Shown here: in pieces, positions 38,471 to 49,440 of the stretch
How positions within the stretch are numbered: position 1 is the first letter of the stretch
How the letters are laid out: each line of letters opens with the position of its first letter
Source: Prinia subflava
Lineage: Eukaryota > Chordata > Aves > Passeriformes > Cisticolidae
Assembly: GCF_021018805.1 (NCBI RefSeq)
Contig: NC_086247.1
Span: 2,681,501-2,745,500 of the forward strand
Length of the DNA stretch: 64,000 nucleotides
Direction: 5' to 3'
Position numbers and translations under genes: made by a program
Notes under the pieces: generated by a model
Seen by the model: only the letters and a program-made list of their open reading frames with translations
Told to the model about the DNA's origin: nothing
Databases searched by the model: none

Positions 38471-39163
38471 TGTTGAAGGTTGGAGTGGGAGCTTCAGACA
38501 AAGTTTATTAGAGGAGCTCCCATTGAGTGATGAGGTGCAGAGGGGACCCCTTTGCTTCCTAAACTCCTCAGAGAGGAGCCTGGGTGCAGCTGGATCCAGG
38601 CTTATCCCTGGACTTTGCCAACAGTCTAAGTTTTACAGCTTCATCCCTCAGACTTTATTGATGGCAAATCAGATACATGTCAATGAAAATGGATTATTTA
38701 TTATGATGAATCACTGGACAAAACCCAATTAGAATTATTTACTACGTGGCATAAAAGCTAAAAGTGTATGATAGTATCAGATAGGATAGTGTACTATATC
38801 AAAGCAATGTTAAAGAAATTATGTTAAAGCTACCAAAATAATCAATTGTTAGAGATTATAACTCACCCAGGCTGGTGGCTGAGGGCAAATCTCTTTCACT
38901 CAGCCTTGAGGGACATCCTTGGGGCACATCCTTTACCCAAAGAAGGAATCTCCACACACACTCCGAGGAGGAATATGTTAGAAGAACCTGCCCTGTGGAA
39001 AGTGGGCTGGACTTTCATACTTTACAGGGGCTGACGGCCAGTCATGTGTCTCCAGGTCAGCTTAGCAGCTCATCTGCCAAACCTCTGCTTCACTGTCAGG
39101 GTGAGGTTTGAGGCTGGTGTGGCAGATTGATTTTAATATAGTTCTACACCAAAACCCAGCACA
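38471..39163 (-). mobile_element. Probable LTR of an endogenous retrovirus, reverse strand
   Basis: Read on the reverse strand it begins TGTGCTGGGTTTTGG (39163 leftward), a start typical of avian LTRs, and ends ...CCTTCAACA at 38471. Reverse-strand AATAAA signals are at 38704 leftward region (38697-38702), 38654-38659 and 38504-38509. The 25 bases before its start (39164-39190) read, on the reverse strand, as a purine-rich stretch with AAGAGGGGCAACA, a possible polypurine tract. Length about 690 bases. The borders are inferred from ends and order only. Confidence 0.5.
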
Positions 39164-39560
39164 TGTTGCCCCTCTTAGCCCACCTCTAATAGACTGAAAA
39201 ACAGGGCATTGTTTGAGTTTTTTGACCACATTCCAGGGAAGAATCCATGCTACAGGTGCCCCTCTCCACAGACCACAAAGGATCTCCATTGGATTTTCTC
39301 TGTAGTTAAACAACTTTATTAGGTGGAGAAAGAGGAATAGGATCCTTGGATCCATTGCTGTCCCTGTGGGCAATGCATGAAGTTTTATCTACTTGTATTT
39401 GTGGTTTGCTGGGGACTATCTGTTCCCACAGCCACCAGTCCTTCACAGAATCCATCTGTAAGGCACGAGAGAGATGTCCTGTGGTGCCAATCTCCCTCTG
39501 CATATTTGATGCTCGCTTATGCATTTCTGTCTCCAGCAGCAATGGAATAAATGCAAATGC
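39164..39560 (-). other. Possible degraded internal retroviral sequence
   Basis: Lies immediately upstream (reverse strand) of the probable LTR. Overlapping reverse ORFs (39062-39373, 39306-39542) are broken and I recognise no retroviral motif, so identity as internal sequence rests on position alone. Confidence 0.25.
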
Positions 39561-41751
39561 AGCTGCTCAAACTACTTCTGCTTAAGCCACAGATCCTGCA
39601 GCTCAGTGCTCTGCTCAAAGTACTCTGATTTTTACCTCTTTTTGGATAAGAAAACTGCAGTAAATAATACAGCAGCTGCGAAAAAGGCAAGTTTTGAGTT
39701 ATGCTGAGCTATCTGGCTTTACTCTTGCCAATCCTACTTGACCACTCTTAAGCGCAAAAAATGACTCAGTTGCCCTGTGCTAAAGGGGATTCTGAATCTA
39801 ATGATGTTCAAACCACTACAGCAAAGGTATCTTTTCTGCACTTGAAAAACTCTTTATTGCTCTTCCATTAGGGATCAGATGAAAATAAAATAAGCTGTGT
39901 CTTGTTTTACAAGAGGAACTGGCTTTTCCTGCTGGAGCTGGAAAACAAAGCTCCTCGGGATCATTGTAAGTACAGGCATGGTGAGGCAGAGAGAGCTCCT
40001 TCCCTGGCTGGTGTTTGCTGTTGCACTTGGGGTCTGGTTATTTTTCTTGGTCGTTCATCAAGTGTCTCAAGGAAGCAGCAGAGGCAGAAGTTCAGCTCCT
40101 TCCTGGTGTCCCTGCGGGCGAGGGGAGCAGCCACCACCGCATCCTCCTCTCTGCAGCGCTCCTTTTAAAGCTGGATAAATAAATTAGAGAGATGATCGTC
40201 CAAAGAACAAACTGTGAGCAGCAGCTGGGGATCAGGGATTCGCTGGACCGTGCTCCTCCAGCAGAGGAAACAGCAGCCGTGGGGAGCTCGCAGGCAGCAC
40301 TTTGGCATCTCCTGGATTATTTAGTGCATTGTCTTTGCGGTGCTCGTGCATGCAGAAATGCTCAGCAAGAGATGCTGCTCCTCCTAAGAGGTGCCCTTCC
40401 TGTTTTTTACCCTTCCAGGGTTTGTTTTCAGAGCAGAGCTGTGGACAGGTGGATATTTTGCTACGTTTGTATGTTAGATACCTGGCAGCTCCACAGATGG
40501 AGTGTTGACTTATTCTTGTCTGGAGAACTCTTTTGAGAAGGAAATTTTATTCATCGGAGACACCCCTTTAATTAACTTCCACTCTTCCATGGGGAACTGA
40601 ATATAAAGACATAATAATACTAATAATACTGTTAATACTAATAATAAAAACAACAACAAAACCAACAGCAACAAGACATCTTTTTACCATTACAAATTTA
40701 AAAAAAACAAAACTACTGCAGGAAGCAATGTTTCGAGAGGGTTGGTTTTTTTTTTAATTAAGATCTTAATAGCATTTAATGTAAATTAAATATAATCAAT
40801 GTCTAATTCCTGAGTGCATCTCTGAGACTGAAGAATAATAAGTTAATTGTGCTGACAGCATAGTGGGAAGTGCCAAAGTCAAGCACCAGCATGTTGTTTA
40901 AAGTGCATTTCGAATTAAGAGGTGGAAGGCAGAACTTCTATTTTTTTGTACTCCTGCTCCCAGTTATCTTGCAACAGAGTAAAGTTCATGCCCAGCACGA
41001 ATTTATTACATAAGATATCTAACATAAAATTTACATTACAATGCAAATGAAGAAGGCTTTATTTAACTTTAGAGACTGGGAAAGATCAGATGCAAGAGCC
41101 TAACAAGCCATTTTACTTTGGGGGTGGGGAATTACTGGTATGTAAATCTTTGAGTTGTTCTGTGGGCAGATAATTTAATGAGGTCTGCAAAATGGTTGTC
41201 AACTCCAGCATCTTGCTTTTTATTAAGAGGAATTAGATTTGAATTTGAGATTTCAATCTGCTGCTTATAGAATTCATGCATTTGGTGGCAAGATATCCTT
41301 GATTAAGAGATTGGGGATCAGGCTGACTGTGCACTCCTCAATGTGACAGGATTCAATTCCCAGCTCCCTCTCTCACCACGGCAGTGTGGAATACCTGTCT
41401 GTGATAGAGATGACCTCTTCCATCTCAAATTAAAAGTGATGTAATTGCTCAGCTGGTGTGGTGAGTCCTGGGATCATCAGTAAGTGAAGTGCATTTTGAT
41501 GAATGAACACGGAAATGGTATCCCAATTTAAATAAACAGAGGTAATAACTCATTATTGGATCTGGTTTTGCCTTCATATGGGATTAGTTCTCCTTCTTGC
41601 ATGGTGCCAAAGGAGTCCGTGCCTTCTGTGTGAGTGTTCATCCCTTGACACACATCTGAATTCCTGTTCTGCAGCTAAGGGTTGTTGTCTCCATGGTGCA
41701 CTAAGCTTTCACGTGTAGGTACCTTGTATGAACTTAAGTCTAATTTTATTT
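39561..41751. other. Unassigned sequence
   Basis: Contains an ATA/AAC-rich patch at 40608-40672. No exon recognised, though the exon preceding 43221 might have been expected somewhere upstream. Confidence 0.4.
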
Positions 41752-41958
41752 ACTGGGAGGGTGGTGAGGCCCTGGCACAGGTTACCCAGAGAAGCTGTGG
41801 CTGCCCCTGGATCCCTGGAAGTGTCCAAGGACAGGTTGGATGGGGTTTGGAGCAACTTGGTCCACTGAAAGGTGTCCCTGTCCATGGCAGGGGGTTGGAA
41901 TTGGGTGATCTTGGAGGTCCTTTCCATCCCATGCCATCCTATGATTCCATGATCCTGG
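41752..41958 (+). mobile_element. CR1 LINE 3' fragment, forward strand
   Basis: 'gggagggtggtgaggccctgg', 'cacaggttacccagagaagc', 'ggacaggttggatggggttt', 'gtgtccctgtccatggcagg', 'cctatgattccatgatcc' in CR1 order. Confidence 0.93.
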
Positions 41959-43220
41959 ACAGCTTTCTCAACTGAACTGTTTGCACAAAAACATTGAAGC
42001 GGGGAAAAAAACATGCCAAACTTTAGATTAACACCTCAACAAGAGGGGTCTGGATGTATTTGTAGTTAAGACTGTGTTTGGTAAAAGCTGTTTTGGGACT
42101 GGCCTTGATCTTTAAAGGAGGTGCTGGAAGAGTTGACCTTAATCTCACAAAAGGTGCTCTCCATCAGAACTGACAGAGAACAAGGAAGGAGCTGAAGAGC
42201 CATTAGGACCAAGGGACCATAACTAGACATTTTCACATTTTTTTAATCAAAGAACCTCCATTCACTTCAAATCTCACCACTCAAAAAGCCCACTAAAAAC
42301 CACTAACAAAGAACCACTGACATGGATCTTTTTGATACAACTGTGGCTTATCTCATATGTGTCCTCTAAGGGAGAAAAAACACCCTTTTCTCCAGCTCTT
42401 TTCCAAGTATTTCTTGAGTTTTAGAAGGAAACCTCATGGAAAGCCACTTCTTCCTGACTAAAAGGATATGAAGTGCTCTCTGGAGAAGCTTAGAATCTTG
42501 GAGTGCTCTGTTGACCTTAGAGAGCTTGAGAACTTCTGGACTGAGCTAATAAATACCTTTGGGAAGCATTTATGTCTCTTCCTCATTGTTTGTGTGGTCC
42601 CAAAGAGCAAGGCCAGCAACCAGTGCTTACAAGGAATAATGGTCCTGGAATTTGGGGTGTAAAAGGGAGGGACACCCATGGCTGGAGGGGTGGCTGGTTT
42701 GGCTCCGTTCCTGCCTGTCTCAGTGCTGGTAAAGCAGCTCTGCACCTCCACATCCCCAGTGCTTTCCTGGAGTGTCATTAAGGGGTAGATGACCAGGGTA
42801 AGTAAATTTGTCCTGCTCAATTTCAGATTTCTCTCCTGAGTACAGTATTTTCCTAGGCAAACCATCAGGCAACTCCCAAATCTCCTTTTTACTGTACAAC
42901 CCTTTTTTGAAAATTTGCAACACCAACCATCTGTGATGGCCTTTTCTCTGTCCACCCCCTGTTATCACTTCCCTCTGAGTGGTCCACAGGCTTTGTCTTT
43001 GTGCTGACAGCAGGAAGAATATTTTGGGCATCTCCTTCCCAGTATTTCCTTCCGGCTTCCATTGCTGGTGAAGACCCAGGGCTCCTGCAGCCCCCCTGTG
43101 CCTCCCTGTGCTGCTGCTGTTGTGTTGTCTCAATTGCTCTGCAGCTTGATAGATTTCTCTAAGTGTCTCATTATGCAATTAATTTCAATTGCAATTCCCA
43201 TCATCTCTTCTCTTCTGCAG
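41959..43220. other. Sequence before the first recognised exon, presumed intron
   Basis: No preceding exon of the syntaxin N-terminal domain was visible here. Presumed intronic because the exon at 43221 begins with a split codon. Confidence 0.5.
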
Positions 43221-43311
43221 GCATGCCACCCAGCAGGAGACTAATAAAACCATCACGACCAGCACCAAAGCCATCAAGCAGCTGTCTGAGATTGTCAGAG
43301 GCTCATCCAGG
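43221..43311 (+). CDS. TSNARE1: TSNARE1 internal exon (syntaxin N-terminal region, first of three seen)
   Basis: A 91-base exon sits between a pyrimidine-rich acceptor ending CTGCAG at 43220 and a donor GTATGT at 43312. The first base completes a split codon; the remaining 90 bases read 30 codons without a stop, beginning HATQQETNKT and ending VRGSSR. The peptide is hydrophilic and helical, as expected for the middle of the Habc bundle of a syntaxin-family protein. The core QQETNKTI is what I remember of vertebrate TSNARE1, a tail-anchored SNARE thought to act in endosomal fusion. Syntaxin-7 and syntaxin-12 have a related but different sequence here. The exon that must precede it (ending in two bases of a codon) was not found in the upstream sequence. 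The open frame continues past both splice sites, so boundaries rest on the splice consensus and on in-frame joining to the next two exons. Confidence 0.82.
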
Positions 43312-44628
43312 GTATGTGTCAGTCAAGCTGCTGTTGGGGGAGAATGATGGGTCTTGTGGAAGGAGGAATAATGAAAATGAGAAGTGGCAGTGGGTGCTTT
43401 ATGCCTGTTAAGCTCTGTGTCTTGCTGTAACTTCCTTTTGTCCCAAACAAGTGTAGTTTTCACTTATAAATGACCCAGGGGGAAACAGCTGCAGACACCA
43501 GCTCTCCTCCCAAAACTGGCTCGTGTGGAATGGGAAATCATGAACTCAGCAACAAAGCCTTTGGCCAGTTCACATCTATCTCAGGGTCTCAGTTTGGGTG
43601 AAAATATTGCAGAAATCATCTGGCTTCACACGAGCATGGTGTTGGTTAAAGACTCTGTTGTGGGTGCATGGGATGCAGGTGAGTTTGGGAGGGTGTTAAG
43701 TGTCAGGAAAGGCCAAATCCATGGAATATATCTGGGTATGACACTCATTCAGTGCTGTGTGCTAGTGCAAAGGCAGCTCTGGGGATGGATAAATACAGGC
43801 TGTGACCAGATCAGAGCAGGGTTTTAAATTAGGATTTACCCCACTCTGAATTCCAGTTTGCCCCAGAAAATCCCATCTGTTTTGTGTGCAGACTGGGCAG
43901 TCATCTGTAGGTTCAATACATATGAGCATCAGTGTCACAGGGTATGAATGATCCCCAGTGTCCCCAGTGCAAAGATTGGACAAACAGAAGGTTTTTGTCC
44001 TTCCAACAATGATTTTATACCCCAGATGTAACTGGTGGCTTTGGCCCATGATGTGCATCATGGGCAAGAACACAAACAAACTCTGGGGACCAGATTCCAG
44101 CTGGTGTGAGAGTTAAAGGAGAATTTTCACCCACAGAACTTTCAGCACCTGAAATGAAAATAAGGGCAATTCTGCTTGATTTCTGTTACACTTCCAGCAT
44201 CCATATGGTTTCTAAGTCAAGAACTTTCCTGAGTTCATGTTTTATTCTCACTCACTGCCTGCCATTTTCCAAAGTCCTGTATTACCTCAACTCTGTTCTC
44301 ACTGCCCTTTCACCTTGAAATAAGACTGCTCTGAACACACAACTCATTTCTGACCAAGTGGTTTTTACAGCCTGGATTTATGGCACTTGCCAACAGGCAG
44401 TTGAGATGAGGATTTAAGACTTGGATCACCTGAGGCTACCTTGGTAACCTGTGAGGGACCACGTGCAATTCATGTGTCTGCCTAAAAAAAAAACAATGAA
44501 TGGGTGATGGTCCACTCCAGAGGATGGGGAGGGAAGCCTGGAATGACTGTTCCCACATGTAGACATCTAGATTAATAAAAGAATAATTTTTAATATATTG
44601 CTTTGGCTAGTGATAAATGACAAGGACT
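43312..44628 (+). other. Presumed TSNARE1 intron, first part
   Basis: Between two supported exons. No transposon recognised; holds a short inverted repeat at 44044-44065. Confidence 0.7.
44044..44065. repeat. 10-bp inverted repeat
   Basis: GCCCATGATG and CATCATGGGC separated by TG. Short and probably incidental. Confidence 0.85.
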
Positions 44629-44893
44629 GGGTTTTTTTGTTTGGTTGGTTGTTTGCTTGTTGTGTTTTGGTTTTTTTTTCCTTGCATAGTTGCATTTGAG
44701 CTTGATGAAACAGAAGATGCTGCCTTGGAGATATGGGAATCTGTGGTGTTTGGGGTTTTTTGGGTTTTTTGTTTGTTTTTTTGGTTTTTTTTTTTTTGGT
44801 GTGTGTTTTGTTTTGTTTTGTGGGTTTTTTGTGTTGTTTTTGTGTGTGTGTGTTTGGTTTTTTGGTTTTTGTTTTGTTTGTTTTTTGTTTTTC
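44629..44893 (+). repeat. T/G low-complexity tracts in the intron
   Basis: Two blocks (44629-44682 and 44738-44893) of GTTTT/GGTTTTTT words with little A or C, separated by about 55 bases of ordinary sequence. Overlapping ORFs are compositional artefacts. Confidence 0.92.
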
Positions 44894-46844
44894 CTGTGAT
44901 GATCTCCAAGCTCTATTTTTTGTGACATAAATTGGGTCCAAAGGGGAATCAGACAAGGTCACATTAAACCAAATTACAGTGCCACACAAGAATGTCATTA
45001 TTTGCCCTTGAAGCCCATGGGGACTCTCAGGAAAAGAGGTTTTACTGTCATGGGGAGAAAAATGCAAATTTGAAGGGAAAATATGTAAGAGCTGAAGGAA
45101 ACAGACACAGAAACAATTTCAGTAATATGCGGAATAAACATGCTGCCCTCTATTACATTGTATAATAACTTTTTTCTGCTCACTGGTCAATTAATTTAAC
45201 TTTTTTTTTTTTAATTCTTCTTTTCTTACAGTGGAGTTTTAGTAATTAAACCTACAAATTTTGGTAAAAGCCTGTAGCCCCTGTCCCTTACATAGTACAA
45301 ATTGTTCTGGTGGATATTGGCTGCAGGTCAGTAAGTCCATCTTGGGAATCTGGGGAGCACTGCAAACTCTCCTCCCAATAAATTACTCACAGCCTGAAAA
45401 GCCTTACAGAGCTTTATAGTAAGTCCGCACCAATCCATTTTTTCTCTGGATTGCTTTGCATGCACACGCAGAAAAAAAAAAAAAAAGGCTTTTTTTCCCC
45501 GTTTCTTCCTTATTTTCCACCAGTAATGCCCTGCCAAGGAGATGCAATATGGGAGTTTCTCTGACTTCCCATAAATCTCCAAGTGCTGCTGGAGATATTG
45601 GAGTCAGGATGCCCAGCTGAGCAAATTGATAGTATTGCAGGAGCAAAGATGCTGCTCTAAGTGGATCCGTGTGCTACAAGGCAGGAGACGGATGGAAAAT
45701 GGCTCTTTTAGGGCTTCATTCCAAACTAACCTCAAAGGATGTAAATAGAGAGGTAGATCTGGAATTCCATTTTTTTGGTAGGGTGAGTGCTGGAGCATAA
45801 GATCAGCTCTCCAGGGTGACAATCTTATCTTATTTTGCACGTGGAACAAACATAAGGTTTATGGACCTTTATCTGTAGAATGGGAATAATGATACTTGCC
45901 CTGCTCTAAAAATGGTTTTAAATCTTTCGATGAGGAACTGAGATATTCTTCTGTGTGTGAAAATACTGCCATTAAAATTAAAAATGTTTTTCCCATCCTA
46001 TAAAAAATCTACTTTTGTAATCCCAAGTAGTTTTCTGAAACAGCTGAAATGGCTGGAAAGTGAGCATTTCTGCTCAGAAGCTTTAGTGTAGATTGGGTTT
46101 TGTTTTCCACTTGTTTTTTAAGGTGGCATCCCACTTCCTTGCAGCATTTCCCTCTGTAAAATCTGGACCTGTGAGCTCCTGCACATGGGAAATCTGAGAT
46201 CCAGGGTGTAGAACAGTTCCAGGAGAACTGTTTGGGTTTGGTCATTCCCTCTGAGAGCAGAGATTTGAAAGCAAGTTGGATACTTACATCAGGCTGTGTT
46301 CTTCCTTCTGAGAACAGATTTTATTTTTAAAACATAGCTTGAAATCTTGCTGGAGCAAGCTCCAGCCATGAAGGCAGTGACATTTGTGTTCATGTTTTGG
46401 AAAACATGAAAATAAGCTGGTTTCTGACAGTCAGGCCAAGGAGAGGGGATGTGGTGGCTGATTGACTTCTCAAGTCCAGTAAATCTCCCAAATGATGTGA
46501 TCAACTCTATCATGATTTATCATCTCAAAAAAAAGAACTTTTTTAGAAAGATTCCTTCAGTTATTTTCTCCAATGCTATCTTGAATATCTGAAGTGGCTT
46601 TTTTAAAATTTAACTTGGCCTGAAAGACCAAAGCATCACATTTCCTAAAATAAAACCCTATTGCATCCTGGCAGCCCCAGTGTGACTGATTCTTTTAGGA
46701 TACCATTTGTGCCCACCTGATTTATTTGGTGTCTCCCACCAGGACAATTTCCCATGGTCACAGACAGAGCCTACTACTGAATTTATCTCTAACAGCTGTG
46801 CTAACCAGCCTTCCTTTTTCTTCTTTTTTTTTTTCCCAATATAG
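44894..46844 (+). other. Presumed TSNARE1 intron, second part
   Basis: Single-copy in appearance with an A-run at 45473-45487 and T-run at 45201-45212. Ends in the T-rich tract of the acceptor for the 46845 exon. Confidence 0.7.
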
Positions 46845-46919
46845 CAAGAACGGCTTCAGCTGGACAGGCTGAAGAACCAGCTGTCAGATGCCATCCAGAG
46901 ATACGGGGCTGTGCAGAAA
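46845..46919 (+). CDS. TSNARE1: TSNARE1 internal exon (syntaxin N-terminal helix, second)
   Basis: The exon is 75 bases, exactly 25 codons in phase 0 at both ends. It follows a long T-rich tract ending CCCAATATAG at 46844 and precedes the donor GTGAGTG at 46920. It encodes QERLQLDRLKNQ followed by LSDAIQRYGAVQK. Leucines and other hydrophobics recur in a heptad-like pattern, typical of the third helix of the syntaxin Habc domain, which in the family folds back on the SNARE helix or binds regulators. Joining to the previous exon gives ...GSSR-QERL... with no frame change. The intervening intron is 3,533 bases. Being a multiple of three, this exon could be skipped without a frameshift, but nothing here shows that it is. 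Confidence 0.87.
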
Positions 46920-47065
46920 GTGAGTGTCTCTCCTGCTTCCACTCTCCCATCTGTGAATCTGGGAAGGTGTTGAGTGTAATTCCTGGGAGCCTGGGGCATC
47001 TCCACAGGGCTGCTAATGGATCGTTCCCTCCCTCCTTTCTTTCTTTGTCAGCAAAGCAAACATAG

Positions 47066-47590
47066 TGTCATGGAATTAAGGTTGGAAAAAAACTTTTAAG
47101 GTCATCATATCCAACCATCAACCCAGCACCACCTGAACCATGTCCTTGAGGGCCACATCCACACATTCACTGAACACTTGCAGGGATGCTGTCTCCACCC
47201 CTTCCCTGGGCAGCCTGTTCCAGTGCTTGACAAGCTTTTCTCTGCAGAAATATTCCCAAATATCCAATCTAAACCTCCCCTGGGGCAGCTTGAGGCCATT
47301 TCCTCTTGGCCTGTCCCTTTTTCCCTGGGAGAAGACATTGATCCTCACCTGGCTACACCCTCCTGTCAGGGAGTTGTGGAGAGTGAGGTCTCCCTTGAGC
47401 CTCCTTTTCTCCAGGCTGAGCCCCACCAGCTCCCTCAGCTGCTCCTGGTGCTCCAGCCCCTTCCCCAGCTCTGTTCTCTCCTCTGGACATGCTCCAGCCC
47501 CTCAGGGTCCTTCTGGTTGTGAGTGGCCCAACCCTGACCCCAGGATTCGAGGTGTGGCCTCCCCAGTGCTGAGTTCAGGGGGGAGTATTT
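47066..47590 (-). mobile_element. CR1 LINE fragment in a TSNARE1 intron, reverse strand
   Basis: Opens 'gtcatggaattaaggttgg' and continues 'gtccttgagggccacatcca', 'gggcagcctgttccagtgct', 'atatccaatctaaacctccc', 'cacctggctacaccctcctg', 'ccaggctgagccccaccagc' and 'ctccagcccctcagggtcc'. Over 500 bases, antisense to the gene, with broken reading frames. Confidence 0.93.
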
Positions 47591-47965
47591 CCCCTGGTTT
47601 AGGCATGACATTATTTTGGGGTGCCTGCACTCTCAGGGGACAGGGAGAGGTGATTGCACAGTTCACCTTTTCTTGCAGAAAATGTGCAGGCAGCACTGAT
47701 AATTCAAATGTCACCCCACCTTCTGGCCCTGCTCTGCTGTTTGGCTGTGCCAGAAAAGTTTCCAGGCACGTCTTGTGGTTGGGATCTGTCACCAAGATCA
47801 AGCTGTTTAATAAAACAAACAAAGGCTGAACTCCAGTTCCTTCATCTGCCTCTTTGCTCACCCGCTTTACCCTGGGGAGGCCCTGCTGATGAGCAGATTT
47901 GCTTTGCTTTTAAACACTGCAGTAATGACTTAAATTCACCATCCCCAAACTGCTTCCCTCCCCAG

Positions 47966-48103
47966 CGGTGCAAGTTAGGAGATATATCTGGATTAATCAA
48001 AATACAACCTGGACAAACTCCGGAGGCTTTCGTATATCACTTTAATGAGTCTGACGCATGCCTGCAACAATGGGAAGGATACATTGTAATTATAGAGGTG
48101 TAA
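47966..48103 (+). other. Possible alternative terminal exon inside a TSNARE1 intron
   Basis: An acceptor-like CTTCCCTCCCCAG ends at 47965. Reading in phase 0, the phase required by the upstream exon, gives 45 codons then TAA at 48101-48103. The product would start RCKLGDISGLIK and end GYIVIIEV. Overlapping AATAAA hexamers at about 48203-48214 could serve for polyadenylation. The same frame is also open upstream of the acceptor, so openness alone is weak evidence. I recognise no domain. This is a speculative call from three coinciding signals. Confidence 0.2.
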
Positions 48104-48398
48104 TGAAATTTGGCTGGCAACATGCACTTAATAATGTGTCTCTATTAGAAACACTCCGGACTGATTGATTTCCCAGCACTTGCTGCTTGTGCCTTAAAAA
48201 TTAAATAAATAAATAGATGTACATAAAATTGCAGTTCAACAGCATGTCTGTGGTGTAATAGAATTGCATCGTCTCTAGTGCTGCCTCATATTTTAAATTG
48301 TTTGCCTGTCCTATTCCAGAAGCTGAGTCTTTAAATGAAATTATTTTATGTGTTAAATGAGAAGCTGGAATTATTTCAATAAAGAGCTCCACCCCCAT

Positions 48399-48423
48399 AC
48401 ACACACACACACACACACACACA
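48399..48423 (+). repeat. CA dinucleotide microsatellite
   Basis: About twelve CA units, in the intron before the third recognised exon. Confidence 0.97.
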
Positions 48424-48873
48424 TCTTTTTTATGCTTTTTTACCCCCCAGTGTTCATGAGCACAGGCCATCTGAACTGTATATCTAGGCTGGATTTCTTT
48501 TATTTTAAAAACTGTCATCAATTCAGAAATGCCAAAATTAACCACTGCAGCTTGTGAATGCCCGGCTGCGTCAGGAAAACAATCTGAGTGATAAATTGCT
48601 ACTTATCCACGTCCTAGCTGTCATTCCTTAAATGCCTGTTTCAGTTTTGATAACCTTGTCATTCTGGAAGCTTTGAATTCTCTTAATGCCTGCAAAACTG
48701 AACTTTTCAATGCTTTTATACTCCCTTGCTTTTTCTAAAGAGCAAGAGCTTTCTCTATGTCCTTTTCTTTAGAAAGCAGAAGAAAATAACTTCATATGAC
48801 TTCTTCTAAATATTTGGACTCTGTTTTCTCAGCCATTTTCCCTCTGATTTTTTTTTCCTTTTCCATTTAACAG

Positions 48874-48930
48874 AAAATAGCAGAGAAATCCAAAGCTTTG
48901 CTTCCTACTGGGCAGAGAACCACCAAACAG
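48874..48930 (+). CDS. TSNARE1: TSNARE1 internal exon (linker after the N-terminal helix, third)
   Basis: A 57-base, 19-codon exon in phase 0 lies between the acceptor TTTCCATTTAACAG (ending 48873) and the donor GTAAATG at 48931. It encodes KIAEKSKALLPTGQRTTKQ, which continues the helix of the preceding exon (AVQK-KIAEKSKALL) and then turns into a polar linker. In TSNARE1 and endosomal syntaxins this is where the N-terminal domain ends, before the linker to the SNARE helix. The intron before it is 1,954 bases and carries a reverse CR1. No further exon could be recognised in the remaining 15 kb, so the SNARE motif and C-terminal membrane anchor must lie beyond the window or in short exons that I missed. 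Confidence 0.85.
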
Positions 48931-49393
48931 GTAAATGCATGTGAGTTTGTGTTTGGAAGTAAGTACAGTGCTAAAAAAAGCTGTTTTCTAACCCCACTAA
49001 TGATGCTGAGGAGGTTGGAGCTCCTCCACTGCCTGCATTGAAGCCAGTGAGGTGTTTTTGCAATAGAGATGTGTGACAGCTTCGGAGGTGGAAGATAACA
49101 GGACTTGAGAAAAAAGACTTATATAAGACCTGTTTAATTATTCTCTGCTTTTCTGTCCTCATGGGGCCGTTTTTCCATTCTTGATGGGAGTTTTGTCTGC
49201 CTTGAAATATATCAAAAAGCAGTCCTACACTCCCTTTTCCTGGAAGCTGGGCTTGTAGGTGGAGTGAAACCACTTTCCAAGGACAATTTCACAGGAGAAA
49301 ATGGGAAGAGTTTTTTATCAAACCTGTCTCTAGTTTTAAGAGGGATTATGTATTCTGCTTTCTTTGGCTATATTGCACTGTGGTTAACTATTT
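48931..49393 (+). other. Presumed TSNARE1 intron after the last recognised exon
   Basis: Begins with the donor GTAAATG. No further exon seen. Confidence 0.55.
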
Positions 49394-49440
49394 TATATAT
49401 ATATATATATATATATGTACGTATGTATGTATGTATATAT
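49394..49440 (+). repeat. TA and TATG microsatellite
   Basis: About eleven TA units (49394-49416), then GTAC and four GTAT units. It is the core of an AT-rich patch extending to about 49790. Confidence 0.95.

Noticed and set aside
39062..39373. 103-codon reverse ORF possibly from a retroviral envelope gene
   Set aside because: No recognisable motif and it runs into the LTR; kept only as an unspecified remnant.
47140..47829. 229-codon forward ORF in the TSNARE1 intron
   Set aside because: Most of it covers the reverse-strand CR1 fragment and it has no splice connection in frame.
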